Shown here in pieces: positions 1 through 8,616 of a stretch of DNA of 64,000 bases. A program made the translations under genes and the position numbers. Under the pieces are notes generated by a model. That model saw nothing but the letters and a program-made list of their open reading frames with translations, had not been told where the DNA came from and ran no database searches. Origin of the DNA: Vibrio penaeicida (GTDB lineage: Bacteria > Pseudomonadota > Gammaproteobacteria > Enterobacterales > Vibrionaceae). How positions within the stretch are numbered: the first letter of the stretch is position 1; each line of letters opens with the position of its first letter. The stretch spans positions 1 to 64,000 of the forward strand of contig NZ_AP025146.1 of assembly GCF_019977755.1 (NCBI RefSeq). The letters run 5' to 3'.

Positions 1-1293
1 ATGGTAGATTTAGATTTAATTGAACAAAACGCTGAAGCGAGAAAAACCAGGCAAGCAGGTCTTCAAGAGGATTTTAATTTCCAACAGAAGATGAGCGAAG
101 CATATCCTCAAGTAGAATTTCGTGAGTTCACTCGAAAAGACTTCTACGAAGCCGTTGGTAAAGCAAATACAGCAAGCCTAACTTCGAGCATTCCTCAAAT
201 TAAGCAAACTATGGTCGAAATGTACGGCGAAGAAGCTGCTGAAGATGCGACTGGCTACCAATATGACAAAAACGGCGCTTATCACTATACCCTTGAGCAA
301 ATCTATAAGGTTATCGAGACATGCCGCCGCATAGAAAAAGACGCAAAGCGTAAAAGCAAAGGCAAGATCGTCAAGAAATTCCGCCGCCATCGCGCGCACA
401 TTTTATCTGTCATCAACCAGAAAGGTGGCTCTGCTAAAACATCGACATCGGTCCACATCGCCGTTGCTGCTGCGATAAAGGATTTTGCTGAGTGTCGTGT
501 ATTGCTGGTGGACTTTGACCCTCAATCGGGTGTCCACAAGTACCTTGATGGTCGATACATCAATGATCAGTCTGATAAAACGTTGTTCCGCTACCTTATG
601 GGCGGCTATGACGAGTTCTTCGACCCAGATGATATTGAGTCGCGTAAAGCATTTGTTTTAAACGAAATTGTGCGTGATTCACTTATTCCTAACCTCAAGT
701 ACACCCTTTCACTTTCGTCAGATAACGAGTTTGAAGGTTTCTTAACTGATCTAGAGAAACAAGATGAAGGGAAATACAGTGGTAAGAGTGTAGTGAAACT
801 GGTCAAAGAGTTGTTCTTTGATCTTATGTCCGAGGAATTCGACCTGATTGTTTGCGATGGTGCGCCTCACAACAACACCTTCATTAAATCGCTCGTCTAT
901 GCTTCTGAACATATTGTGATTCCAGCCCCAACAAAAGCGATGGATGCTGACTCTACAATTCAGTTCGGGCGTGAAGTATTTAAGCACTTTAAGGAATTTA
1001 AAGAGCTACATGGACACCCGGGCCTACCTTACCTCGATGTGTTACCGCAAATGTACAAGACAAGTGACGCCTCGAATAATGTATTGCACGACTACAACAG
1101 TGTATTCGGAATCCATGTGTTCCCTCATCAAATGCACCGCCGCGAGTGCTACGAAAAGATCAGCGAGCAAAGCCAGACGTTATACAGCTATCTACCAAAA
1201 GATTGCGACGATGCCATGACCAAAGCATTAGACGATTGGAACTCATTTAATCAGCATCTATACAAAATCTACAGTAAAGAGGCAGTGGTGTAA
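1..1293 (+). CDS. parA: ParA plasmid partition ATPase (type Ia)
   Basis: P-loop ATPase that with ParB segregates the plasmid on the nucleoid. The 430 aa have a long N-terminal extension of about 130 residues, as in P1/F (type Ia) ParA proteins, then a deviant Walker A near residue 141 (KGGSAKTST, alanine where many ParAs have glycine; F and P1 proteins also deviate here). A Walker A' region (LLVDFDPQSG) and the switch aspartate (IVCDGAPHNN) follow. parB begins 2 bases after the stop, so the pair is an operon. The window begins exactly at this ATG; an upstream start cannot be excluded. Family assignment is firm. Confidence 0.93.
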   Translation: MVDLDLIEQNAEARKTRQAGLQEDFNFQQKMSEAYPQVEFREFTRKDFYEAVGKANTASLTSSIPQIKQTMVEMYGEEAAEDATGYQYDKNGAYHYTLEQIYKVIETCRRIEKDAKRKSKGKIVKKFRRHRAHILSVINQKGGSAKTSTSVHIAVAAAIKDFAECRVLLVDFDPQSGVHKYLDGRYINDQSDKTLFRYLMGGYDEFFDPDDIESRKAFVLNEIVRDSLIPNLKYTLSLSSDNEFEGFLTDLEKQDEGKYSGKSVVKLVKELFFDLMSEEFDLIVCDGAPHNNTFIKSLVYASEHIVIPAPTKAMDADSTIQFGREVFKHFKEFKELHGHPGLPYLDVLPQMYKTSDASNNVLHDYNSVFGIHVFPHQMHRRECYEKISEQSQTLYSYLPKDCDDAMTKALDDWNSFNQHLYKIYSKEAVV

Positions 1294-1295
1294 TT

Positions 1296-2534
1296 ATGTC
1301 TTCGACAATGCAAGTAAATGCGGCTCACTACCGCCAGTACCTTCAAGCTGCAACACAAGAAGAAATCGAAAAGATTATTGGTTTTTTGCCTTCTCAGAAG
1401 TTACAAAAAGACCTCAAGCGTAGCTTTATTGGTCTAAATCAGGGCAACCGAGTTAAGCAAACAGACGCGACTAAGATTGAAAGTCAGCTCAAAAACTTTG
1501 AGGCCAACGAAGAGTTCTCATCATTACGTAAAGAGCTAGTTCAGCGCCGTTCTGAGCAGGTTTCCGGTGAACGAAAAGAAGTTCAAGAGGCAATTAAGCA
1601 AGGTGCGACTTCCGTAACCTATTCCCTAGCAAACCTTAATGGTGAGTCGGACGAATTTATCTTCAACCTTGAGGATATCCCAAGAGATGAAGCCTTAAAC
1701 ATCATTAAGATTTCACCTTTAAACGCCCGTACTGATGAAATATTGCCAGCTCATGTTGTCACCGACATTATGGAAACGCTGCCCAATGGACAAAAAGAGG
1801 CTGCTTTTGGCTATCGCGTAGGCGATACAATTTACCTATTTGATGGCTTACGCCGCTTCTCTGCTTATAACTATATAGAAACTGACCGTCCGTTCCGTAT
1901 CTACGTGACAGACAAAGAGTTTAGTATTTTCCACTATCAATCGTATGACTTGATGGATCTGGCCAAGCTTGGTCGTACCCCTTTGCAAAGCCTCAAGCAT
2001 TGGTTAAAACTCGCAGAAGAAGCCGGCCTTAGACTAGGAAAGAAATTCACAAAAGATGAACAAACACCCAAGGAAGAGGTAGAAGCATTCTTTAAGTCTG
2101 TAGGGGTTTCGTATAACACCTATAGGGTGTATTCCAAATTCGAATCACTCCACCCTGCTCTTGTTGGACGAGCACCAGATGAGCATAGATTAAGTAAGAC
2201 TGATCTAACGGCTCTTGTACGTCAGCAAAGTGAGATTGAAAAATTAGGCAAAAAGATTGAAGAGGTCGTTGCGAATTTCTCATGTGACGAAAATACAAAC
2301 AACAAAGACTTTGTAAATGGTTTTAAGGCGTACGTTACGGAAAACGTTTTAAACGCAGAGGCAGAGCCCCTCACTACTTCACGTATTCTGTTTAATCAGA
2401 GCAGTAAGACAGTCAAACTCACTGAGAAAGCCCATAGCAAGCATAGTGATTTAACTCTTACCGCTAAACGGTTAAGCAAAAAGAACAAAGCCGATCTTGA
2501 AGCTCTTATTCTAAAGTTTGTAAGCGAGCTATAA
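1296..2534 (+). CDS. parB: ParB partition protein
   Basis: Centromere-binding partner of ParA. The 412-aa protein has a basic N-terminus, a ParB-type nuclease-fold segment around residues 145-205 (NARTDEILPAHVVTDIM, then GQKEAAFGYRVGD and FDGLRRFSAY), a central HTH region near residues 245-285 and a basic C-terminus likely used for dimerisation. It lies directly behind parA and ends in a strong terminator. No parS-like palindrome was seen next to the operon; the 55-bp repeats near 12.1 kb are the best candidate centromere. Confidence 0.9.
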   Translation: MSSTMQVNAAHYRQYLQAATQEEIEKIIGFLPSQKLQKDLKRSFIGLNQGNRVKQTDATKIESQLKNFEANEEFSSLRKELVQRRSEQVSGERKEVQEAIKQGATSVTYSLANLNGESDEFIFNLEDIPRDEALNIIKISPLNARTDEILPAHVVTDIMETLPNGQKEAAFGYRVGDTIYLFDGLRRFSAYNYIETDRPFRIYVTDKEFSIFHYQSYDLMDLAKLGRTPLQSLKHWLKLAEEAGLRLGKKFTKDEQTPKEEVEAFFKSVGVSYNTYRVYSKFESLHPALVGRAPDEHRLSKTDLTALVRQQSEIEKLGKKIEEVVANFSCDENTNNKDFVNGFKAYVTENVLNAEAEPLTTSRILFNQSSKTVKLTEKAHSKHSDLTLTAKRLSKKNKADLEALILKFVSEL

Positions 2535-2537
2535 ACA

Positions 2538-2570
2538 AAAACAGCTCTAGCGAATTGCTAGAGCTGTTTT
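2538..2570 (+). terminator. Rho-independent terminator after parAB
   Basis: A 14-bp perfect stem, AAAACAGCTCTAGC with GCTAGAGCTGTTTT and a 5-base loop, starts 3 bases after the parB stop. The stem carries A and T runs on its two sides, so it can act in both directions and also insulate parB from the minus-strand genes to its right. Confidence 0.9.
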
Positions 2571-2629
2571 CTATGCTGATTACTCATTACTGCTCTTTAC
2601 CAGTAACGGTTCGCAGTACCTCAGAGAAA

Positions 2630-2989
2630 TCATAATGCAATTGATATTGTCAATTGTGTTTGGGTCAACGTTATAACGAAGTTTTTCCAATTATCTTGCT
2701 TTAGGACATCAAGTAAAATCGACACGTCTAGGTACTCGCCAATGTCGTCCCCCCCTGCTAAGTCTCTAGCGTTCTCATACCAATCCCCATATACAGCTTC
2801 ATCTTGATCGGGGTCGCACCCCTCCGCAAATTGAACACAATTTTTAAATGTGTTGTCTTTGTTACTTCCGACCGTAGCTGCGATATAAATTCCATTATCT
2901 TTCGCTAGGAAAAATGTCTCTAGGTTGTTGTCATTGCAAAAGTTGGATAATTCTTGAACCTGCGTTCTTGTGAAGATTAATTTGGACAT
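2630..2989 (-). CDS. Hypothetical 119-aa acidic protein
   Basis: Not recognised. The protein is small, acidic and soluble (DPDQDEAVYGDWYENARDL in the middle), with no signal peptide or membrane segment. It lies downstream of the dnaN-like gene on the same strand, 111 bases away. A small dyad, ACTCG with CGAGT, lies just before its start near 3013-3028, so it may have its own control. The reading frame is clean from an ATG. Confidence 0.6.
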   Translation of the reverse strand: MSKLIFTRTQVQELSNFCNDNNLETFFLAKDNGIYIAATVGSNKDNTFKNCVQFAEGCDPDQDEAVYGDWYENARDLAGGDDIGEYLDVSILLDVLKQDNWKNFVITLTQTQLTISIAL

Positions 2990-3100
2990 ATCTTTTCCCT
3001 ATATTTCTGTTACTCGCACAATCGAGTAGGAATGTCGGTTGAATGGTGAGGGTTAGCCTTTATTCAATGCCCTACCCTATTGAGTAAGGCATTTGACCGA

Positions 3101-4225
3101 TTAAAGCTTGTACTGCAAAAAACAAGATTTGGTGTTGTATTCTGAGTCCTTTGGAGCGACAAATGCCCAACTTTCCTTGTTAACGCCAACCACTAGGGTT
3201 TCACCGTCTAGTTGAGTAGTAACGTCACGAATCATCTTGAGCTGTAGATTAAACTGACTGGTTTCACCAGTGATTAGGTCAGCATCTAGGACTTCTTTTG
3301 AGCCTGACTTTGGATCTTGTAACGTCAGCTCGTTGGCTTTGAACTCCATAACTAATCCAACTTTGTCTTGCTCTTTCACACCTGCTGCAAATCTACGAAT
3401 TGCGCTTCGAAACTCAGTGCTGTTTACTTCACAAGCAATCACTTGTTCTGATTGGGTTTTGGTTTGTAAGTCGGGGTACATTTGGCAACATACAGAGGAA
3501 GTTAGAATCCCAACTTGAGGTACTATCAAACGAACTTGGGAACTGTTGAACATTAATTCAACTTCCAGATCGGAGTAGGCTGAGAAGTTACTGAGCAAGT
3601 CAATTACTCGCTTTGGCATCAGTAAATCAGGGGTATCTGACGTTACAATGTCACATGGGAATTTCGCCTCACAACATTTCAGACCGTCAGCCGAGAAAAT
3701 AGAAACGAAGTCCTTTTCTATCTTCATTAGCGTTGATCCCAAAAACATCCGGTCACTAGGGAGTTTATTTAGGTTCTGAGTCGCTGCCCACGCCACAGAA
3801 GTCAATGCATCTTTCAAAATGGACAGCTTGACCTTAATGTGGCTATGCCCCTCTCTGAATGCTTGTGTTACTGGAAAGCCCTCAATGGGCATAACTTCAA
3901 TTGTATGGCGAGATCGACCTGACTTAAAAATCAGTTTGGTTTGTTCTTCGTTCAAAGAAATGTTGATGTTTTTTTCAGCATCGTAGGTTTTCACCAAATC
4001 AAAGATTCGCTTTGCATCTACGACAAAGGGCTGAAAATCTTCGATGGACTCGGCAACACAAAAAAGGTTGGCTTCTAGCCCGTTGTGAACGGCACTGACT
4101 TTAATGGTATTGCCTTGCGCTTCAACCTTTAAGCACTCAGAGAAAGCCTTATCACTTTTTCCAGTACAGTTTGTTGGTGTGGCAAGAGCAGCAATAAGGT
4201 TAACTTTCTTGATAATGATCTTCAT
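3101..4225 (-). CDS. dnaN: DNA polymerase III beta sliding clamp homologue
   Basis: Processivity clamp that encircles DNA and tethers polymerases. Length (374 aa) matches chromosomal DnaN (about 366). Family features include the N-terminal strand MKIIIKKVNLIAAL, the conserved opening of the third domain (EVNSTEFRSAIRRFA near residue 265) and a C-terminal region ending CFLQYKL. It lies 77 bases after the ThiF/E1 gene in the same direction with its own TTGTCGG element. A clamp gene on a plasmid is unusual. It may serve plasmid replication, or be a target or partner of the ubiquitin-like module. Assignment to the fold is good; function on the plasmid is inferred. Confidence 0.85.
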   Translation of the reverse strand: MKIIIKKVNLIAALATPTNCTGKSDKAFSECLKVEAQGNTIKVSAVHNGLEANLFCVAESIEDFQPFVVDAKRIFDLVKTYDAEKNINISLNEEQTKLIFKSGRSRHTIEVMPIEGFPVTQAFREGHSHIKVKLSILKDALTSVAWAATQNLNKLPSDRMFLGSTLMKIEKDFVSIFSADGLKCCEAKFPCDIVTSDTPDLLMPKRVIDLLSNFSAYSDLEVELMFNSSQVRLIVPQVGILTSSVCCQMYPDLQTKTQSEQVIACEVNSTEFRSAIRRFAAGVKEQDKVGLVMEFKANELTLQDPKSGSKEVLDADLITGETSQFNLQLKMIRDVTTQLDGETLVVGVNKESWAFVAPKDSEYNTKSCFLQYKL

Positions 4226-4275
4226 TGGTTTTCTCCATGACTCGTTTCATTATTAATTTAAGAGTGATTGGCAAG

Positions 4276-4282
4276 CCGACAA
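4276..4282 (-). promoter_or_regulatory. TTGTCGG element before the clamp gene
   Basis: First T is 57 bases before the dnaN ATG. AT-rich TTAAATTAATAAT, a possible -10 region, follows about 15-25 bases downstream. Confidence 0.6.
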
Positions 4283-4302
4283 GGGCGCACTTCAATAGGC
4301 TG

Positions 4303-5097
4303 CTAGGCAGCCTTTGAGTACCCGAAATACGATGCCCAAATGTCTGGGTTTATTGGCATGACTGTGGTTTCAAAATTCTTACTGAAATCGAAGTAGACAG
4401 CGTGATAGTCGAGACTGCCTTTCGTGACAAACTGGTTCAGCATTTTGGCTGCGATATTGGCACACATGGCATTCACCAGTACGCCTTGCGAATTAAAGCT
4501 TTCGGCTGCGCTACACGAACGTTTTGGGTTATCAACCACATCACGAATTTCAGGGTTGAGGTCAACGACATTTGGGACTGCATCCCTAACTTGTGTTGAA
4601 AATACATGACCAAAAAACACGTTTCCTGTATCACGTTCATTACCAAGGTCGAGCCACAAAGCTTTACTCGTAGTTCGCAGTTTTTTTGCTTCGTCACTGA
4701 TTTGTGCTCGAAGCTTGGCTGAATCAACACACGTAACAAGAATGTCGTAATCATCAGTCATCAACTTTGCAATTTCACTTGCTGTTAAATGACGTTCGAT
4801 TGAGTCCCATTGGGTCTTTCTACCAAAAAGGTTAAAGCGGTTCACAACAAGACTAGCTTTGTTATAGCCAACGTCTGCTGCCCAAAAATTTTGACGTAGG
4901 GTATTCGTCTCACTCACTGTACTTCCATCGGCTACCAAAAGTTCGATACCGAAGTCATGCCCCATTTCTGTCAGATAGGTGTGAAGTCGATAAATTGAAT
5001 TGGTAAATGCTGCCCCATTGCCCCCTGCTCCTACTTGCAAAATACGGATGGGACGTTTCTGGTATTCCAGTGGACATACTAAAGTGTTCGTATTCAT
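4303..5097 (-). CDS. PRTRC-system ThiF family E1-like adenylating enzyme
   Basis: Predicted to adenylate the C-terminal glycine of the ubiquitin-like protein C and pass it on, as E1/ThiF/MoeB enzymes do. The 264-aa protein has the nucleotide-binding loop VGAGGNG (residues 22-28), an acidic residue at D57, the N65/R68/Q69 signature with K80 (NTLRQNF...GYNKA), and D125. C195 (in KRSCSAAES) is a candidate thioester cysteine. Its ATG overlaps the stop of the E2-like gene (TAATG), so the two are translationally coupled. PRTRC loci normally carry this gene next to proteins B and A. Confidence 0.88.
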   Translation of the reverse strand: MNTNTLVCPLEYQKRPIRILQVGAGGNGAAFTNSIYRLHTYLTEMGHDFGIELLVADGSTVSETNTLRQNFWAADVGYNKASLVVNRFNLFGRKTQWDSIERHLTASEIAKLMTDDYDILVTCVDSAKLRAQISDEAKKLRTTSKALWLDLGNERDTGNVFFGHVFSTQVRDAVPNVVDLNPEIRDVVDNPKRSCSAAESFNSQGVLVNAMCANIAAKMLNQFVTKGSLDYHAVYFDFSKNFETTVMPINPDIWASYFGYSKAA

Positions 5098-5840
5098 TAA
5101 AGGTTCTCCAATACAAATTTGACTGTATAGTTAAGCGGTTTCAATTGGGCATGATCGAAGCTGTCATTGTGCTTTGAGTTGATCAGGTAACGGTTGAGTT
5201 CAAAGCTTGAAATGTCATTCAATGGTTTATTGATATGTGTTCCGTTAGACACAGAAGAAAAGGCAATATCAATCAGTTCATCAACGAGTTGATTGCTATC
5301 CATACTAGGGTGTTTATTTGTGCCGAAGCATAAGTCATTACCCATATATAGGTTTGGTATAGGCGATATGAATAGCTCAGTGGTTTCTGTTGGGCGTTCA
5401 CTGCTCTTAATGGCATAGCAACGCAATTTTCCATCGCTATAAAACATCACATGAGCTGGCATTGGTACACTATGACTGTTGTTTTTCTTCGAGTTATCTA
5501 GAAATGTCATGGTGTAGTGCTTTGCTGGGGTATAAAACAATATCTCACTAGAACTTCGGTAAAGAATGCGACCATCAATGATCTTCCTTGATGATGAGCG
5601 TTCAGTACGGTTTAAATGGCTTGATAAGTGGTTAATCACGGAGGGTAGGCTGACATTCTTTGGACTGCCTAGTTCACCCTCTCTGACGGTGTGTTCGGTC
5701 ATAAAGACTTGAGAGCCTTGATTGGTTTTAACGTCATGCAGAAGCAACGCAGAGACTGTTTCCACTTTCTCGAAAATGGTCAAATCTATATGAGCGTCAT
5801 GTAAAGAGGTATGTGGTTCTAAAAATTCCAAGTTGGTCAT
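5097..5840 (-). CDS. Second PRTRC protein B-like, E2-fold paralogue
   Basis: A paralogue of the protein B gene at 9198-9929. Both share a spine of MP-x-H, then about 30-35 variable residues, then SP-x2-N-x-Y and a cysteine before glycine (here LCFGT, C171; NMCIGS in the other). In Pfam this family is a prokaryotic E2 (Prok-E2 D type), and the cysteine would carry the modifier. The chosen start is the ATG 58 bases after a TTGTCGG element; a TTG six bases upstream is less likely. It overlaps the E1 gene by one base, which suggests this copy works directly with the E1. Confidence 0.75.
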   Translation of the reverse strand: MTNLEFLEPHTSLHDAHIDLTIFEKVETVSALLLHDVKTNQGSQVFMTEHTVREGELGSPKNVSLPSVINHLSSHLNRTERSSSRKIIDGRILYRSSSEILFYTPAKHYTMTFLDNSKKNNSHSVPMPAHVMFYSDGKLRCYAIKSSERPTETTELFISPIPNLYMGNDLCFGTNKHPSMDSNQLVDELIDIAFSSVSNGTHINKPLNDISSFELNRYLINSKHNDSFDHAQLKPLNYTVKFVLENL

Positions 5841-5891
5841 CTTCAAGCCCTCGTTGTGTTCGATATTGTTACTTTACTTCGAACCTACCAA

Positions 5892-5898
5892 CCGACAA
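5892..5898 (-). promoter_or_regulatory. TTGTCGG element before second E2-like gene
   Basis: Lies 58 bases before the ATG at 5840. It sits in the gap just after the stop of the 67-aa gene, so E2-E1 can be expressed apart from the genes upstream. Confidence 0.55.
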
Positions 5899-6102
5899 TT
5901 AAGCAGGTGGCAACACCATTGGGTCTATCTGTATCGGTGTGCTTCTTAGCCTCGCATTAAAACGGAGCTTCTTAGTTTCATAATTTTTCACTGGAATTGC
6001 AGATAGTTCTGAACGTGAATCCTTACTCAATTTTGTGTTTATGGCTTTGTACTCGGTTTCAAATATCTCAGAGAGTTGAGCGTCTGTTGTAGGTGTGTTC
6101 AT
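5899..6102 (-). CDS. Hypothetical 67-aa protein in PRTRC block
   Basis: Not recognised. It is a polar, helical N-terminal half followed by a basic stretch and a proline-rich C-terminal end (MVLPPA). Its ATG follows the stop of the F-like gene by two bases, so it is the second gene of that operon. Its position between F-like and B-like genes recalls the small linker genes of PRTRC loci. Confidence 0.6.
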   Translation of the reverse strand: MNTPTTDAQLSEIFETEYKAINTKLSKDSRSELSAIPVKNYETKKLRFNARLRSTPIQIDPMVLPPA

Positions 6103-6104
6103 GC

Positions 6105-7064
6105 CTATTCCTCAGAAAGTTTGTTGAAAAATTGAATGAGATTTTCGAGTTGAGCGATGCGTTCAATAAACGCCTCTAAATAACCTTTGATGTTGCTTGA
6201 AGGGGAAGGAATTAGCCCAATGGCAACTGGCAAAGGGTCGTTGTTGTAGTCCTCCCAACGATCTTGAATCGTTTCATTTTCAATCTCTCTTTCGCTGAGA
6301 AGTACAGTGATTAATGTGGTAGGGCTTCGGGTGTAGTCAATTTCTAGTTGAGTGACATTGGCATCTTTCATTTTGTGGGTTGACGCTTCAATTCTGGTCA
6401 AAATTGAATCTAGTTCTTCCAGAGCTGATTCATCTAAGTTGTCCACATTATTCTGCCAACTTGAACGCAAGTCTTTGTCGAATAACCCTTTAAGAAACGG
6501 GCGGTATTCCTCTATAAATCCAATGAATTGATCATAAAATTCATCTTCAATATCATCTTGGTACTCAGACAAGACATCGATAAACTCATTAGAGGATATT
6601 GGATTTGATTGATTGGTTGCCTTTTTAATTAAGTCTTCATCTCTGAATACTTCGGTGATTGAATTAGTGATAAATCCGTACATTGAATCCAGAAGTCTTG
6701 CCATAGCAATCCCCCAAATCTGATGCCACTCTTTGGGTAATTGGCTTACTTGAAAATTGACGTAATTTGGAATAGTTGAATACATACGTAAATGAGGTAC
6801 TAAGTCAGAGCACTCATCCGTGAGTTTCAATTGTTGCCCCAATCCTAACGACAACGAAAATTCGTCATCAAGAATCTTCTGAGGGCTGCTGTCAATTGCG
6901 AGTACACCATCTACTACCCCAAGGTGGTTTCGTAGCGCATTGTCACAGCTTTTAAGATAATTGAACTTGGTTGAGCCTTCTTGAATTGAATCTTCACTAC
7001 AAGAATTTTTTACTACTTGGTGGGACTCGTTTAATACGCTTTTGGGAATGCTAACCTTGAACAT
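6105..7064 (-). CDS. Predicted PRTRC protein F-like
   Basis: An acidic 319-aa protein, largely helical, without signal or membrane segments. A stretch around residues 115-150 (MARLLDSMYGFITNSI) resembles in spacing and character the RLLSAISYSAMTID stretch of the F gene at 9920-10963, and it likewise precedes an E2-like gene. This suggests a duplicated F-B unit. The similarity is weak by eye and rests partly on gene order. The ATG is 57 bases after a TTGTCGG element, with a good AGGAGAGGG ribosome site. Confidence 0.5.
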   Translation of the reverse strand: MFKVSIPKSVLNESHQVVKNSCSEDSIQEGSTKFNYLKSCDNALRNHLGVVDGVLAIDSSPQKILDDEFSLSLGLGQQLKLTDECSDLVPHLRMYSTIPNYVNFQVSQLPKEWHQIWGIAMARLLDSMYGFITNSITEVFRDEDLIKKATNQSNPISSNEFIDVLSEYQDDIEDEFYDQFIGFIEEYRPFLKGLFDKDLRSSWQNNVDNLDESALEELDSILTRIEASTHKMKDANVTQLEIDYTRSPTTLITVLLSEREIENETIQDRWEDYNNDPLPVAIGLIPSPSSNIKGYLEAFIERIAQLENLIQFFNKLSEE

Positions 7065-7114
7065 AAGTACCCTCTCCTATTCGTTTCATCTAAATATTCC
7101 CACTTGATAGATGC

Positions 7115-7121
7115 CCGACAA
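7115..7121 (-). promoter_or_regulatory. TTGTCGG element before F-like gene
   Basis: 57 bases before the ATG at 7064. It is followed by TCAAGTGGGAA and then ATATTTAGATGAAACGA, sharing the first part with the copy at 42800 and the second with the copy at 4276. Confidence 0.6.
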
Positions 7122-7132
7122 TTGTTGAAACC

Positions 7133-7144
7133 TTTTCGCTTATT
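7133..7144 (+). promoter_or_regulatory. TTTTCGCTTATT element before 7175 gene
   Basis: Begins 42 bases before the ATG at 7175 and points rightward, back to back with the TTGTCGG element that serves the leftward gene. The two elements thus share one divergent intergenic region. Confidence 0.6.
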
Positions 7145-7174
7145 CAAAGGAATGAATGAAATGGAGTAAGGACA

Positions 7175-7609
7175 ATGATGAAACTGATAGAGACACTTGT
7201 ATGTTCAAAACAAAGGGATTTTGTGTTGAAACTTGCTACTGAAGTTAACATGACCCTTGCAAGCAGCTATGGTGCGAAAGAGTGCTACACTCTGCCCGAA
7301 ATTTCAGCGGCATTAACAGAGCATGGACTTCCTGTAAAAAGAAACGCACTAAACCGCATCAAAACCGACCCGATCATTGCTCACGTAATGTTTATGAATT
7401 GGAAACGATTTCTTGAGGTTTATTCAGAGAGTGGCTATCAACTAAACGATTACCTAAATCTGCGTTCCGCCTTAGCTAAGTCGTTGTTCAAAGGAACAGA
7501 GTTCAAGCAGAAATCAGATGCCGTATTAGTTAGCCCAACCGGATTAAGATTGGTCTATCAAACTAAATTATTTACTATTGAAGAAAATGGACAAGATAGA
7601 GATTTTTGA
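7175..7609 (+). CDS. Hypothetical 144-aa protein, HTH-like segment
   Basis: Function not recognised. Residues about 42-65 (TLPEISAALTEHGLPVKRNA) look like a helix-turn-helix, and the protein is basic there, so DNA binding is possible. It is one of only two plus-strand genes within the PRTRC block. A GGAGTAAGGACA ribosome site precedes the ATG. It overlaps the next small gene by 23 bases. Confidence 0.55.
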   Translation: MMKLIETLVCSKQRDFVLKLATEVNMTLASSYGAKECYTLPEISAALTEHGLPVKRNALNRIKTDPIIAHVMFMNWKRFLEVYSESGYQLNDYLNLRSALAKSLFKGTEFKQKSDAVLVSPTGLRLVYQTKLFTIEENGQDRDF

Positions 7610-7787
7610 ATGGTCTAGTGAGGGAGGTTCTTACAACCGCCACATCAAAGAAGACAACTTAGCATCATTCACAGAGAAGCTAGAGATAAATGGGTTTGAA
7701 TTAAAGATTCAAGCCATTTCAGGTTGGCGGCTTTACCAACGCTCTAATCATAGGATCATTGTCTCAATGACCTCTAGCGACTCTTAG
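7587..7787 (+). CDS. Hypothetical 66-aa protein
   Basis: Not recognised. The ATG at 7587 is preferred to the TTG nine bases upstream. Its start lies inside the end of the previous gene, which suggests coupling, and its end overlaps the end of the convergent gene by 14 bases. Charged N-terminus (KIEIFEWSSEGG), no membrane segment. Confidence 0.45.
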   Translation: MDKIEIFEWSSEGGSYNRHIKEDNLASFTEKLEINGFELKIQAISGWRLYQRSNHRIIVSMTSSDS

Positions 7788-8550
7788 ATTGCACTAAAGG
7801 GGAAGCACTTATGAAATCAATAACATTCCTATGAGTAACTCCCCTCCCCTGGTTAATGTTCTCAATTCTGTCAGCATTAGCAAAGACGTTATCTTTTACT
7901 CTTGAATAGAAAGATTCCAAATCTCTTAAAATCTCTTGGTCTAAGCTGAGTTGAAATGTGTCCGTCAGCTCTATGAGCTGTTCAAAGACAGACTTTTCAT
8001 GTTTAAAATCGAATGTATCTATACAGGCGAAAAATTGGGATTTTGAAATCTCTCGGTAGTTTGAGTGATTTCGAGTTGCGATACATGGGAAAAGTTTGCA
8101 AGCCATTCTACTTTGGCTGATATAGCACAGCATGGCCATGACTTCATAATACTTGAACTTATCGCACATAGTCATTTTGTGGTTTGGTAGCGGAGGAATA
8201 AGGCCATAACGGTTCGCCTGTAAGTACGCGCATAACGAAATCATCCTTTGTTCAATGGCATGATGTTCAAAGCGTTGTTTCCAGAACCTAGCATCAATGG
8301 TGTCTTTGTGCAGGCTACAATTTCTAGCAGGCACTGAGAAATAACGTTCACTGTTGATCTCAACAAGACAACCAAATCCATTGTTCACGGGCAGGACAAT
8401 GGGAGTATCAATGAGTTTGTTTCTTCTACGAATGACTGAATAACAGTCCTCTATTATCAAGCGGCCAACCAAGCGATATGGGTTTGAAGTAAGAACATAC
8501 CAGTCGATGTAATCGACATTTTTTAAGTTGACCTGTTTTGGATTAACCAT
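7774..8550 (-). CDS. Hypothetical 258-aa protein
   Basis: Not recognised. It is a soluble protein with a basic N-terminal third, several cysteines (MACKLFPCIATRN near residue 155) and an acidic helical C-terminal third. It lies downstream of the protein A-position gene but has its own TTTTCGCTTATT element 43 bases upstream, so it probably belongs to a different regulon from the F-B-A operon. No catalytic motif could be assigned. Confidence 0.6.
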   Translation of the reverse strand: MVNPKQVNLKNVDYIDWYVLTSNPYRLVGRLIIEDCYSVIRRRNKLIDTPIVLPVNNGFGCLVEINSERYFSVPARNCSLHKDTIDARFWKQRFEHHAIEQRMISLCAYLQANRYGLIPPLPNHKMTMCDKFKYYEVMAMLCYISQSRMACKLFPCIATRNHSNYREISKSQFFACIDTFDFKHEKSVFEQLIELTDTFQLSLDQEILRDLESFYSRVKDNVFANADRIENINQGRGVTHRNVIDFISASPLVQSKSR

Positions 8551-8581
8551 ATTGCATCACCTATTCACCAAGCTATACCTA

Positions 8582-8593
8582 AATAAGCGAAAA
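8582..8593 (-). promoter_or_regulatory. TTTTCGCTTATT element before 8550 gene
   Basis: 43 bases before the ATG. The sequence GTGAATAGGTGA about 25 bases further on is a degraded reverse copy, giving an imperfect dyad like the one at 13997-14038. Confidence 0.55.
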
Positions 8594-8616
8594 GTGATAA
8601 TCATTTTTGGGCTGTT

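Noticed and set aside
3068..3094. Terminator after the clamp gene (AATGCC ... GGCATT)
   Set aside because: A 6-bp stem with a 14-base loop and no T run on the minus strand; too weak to call.
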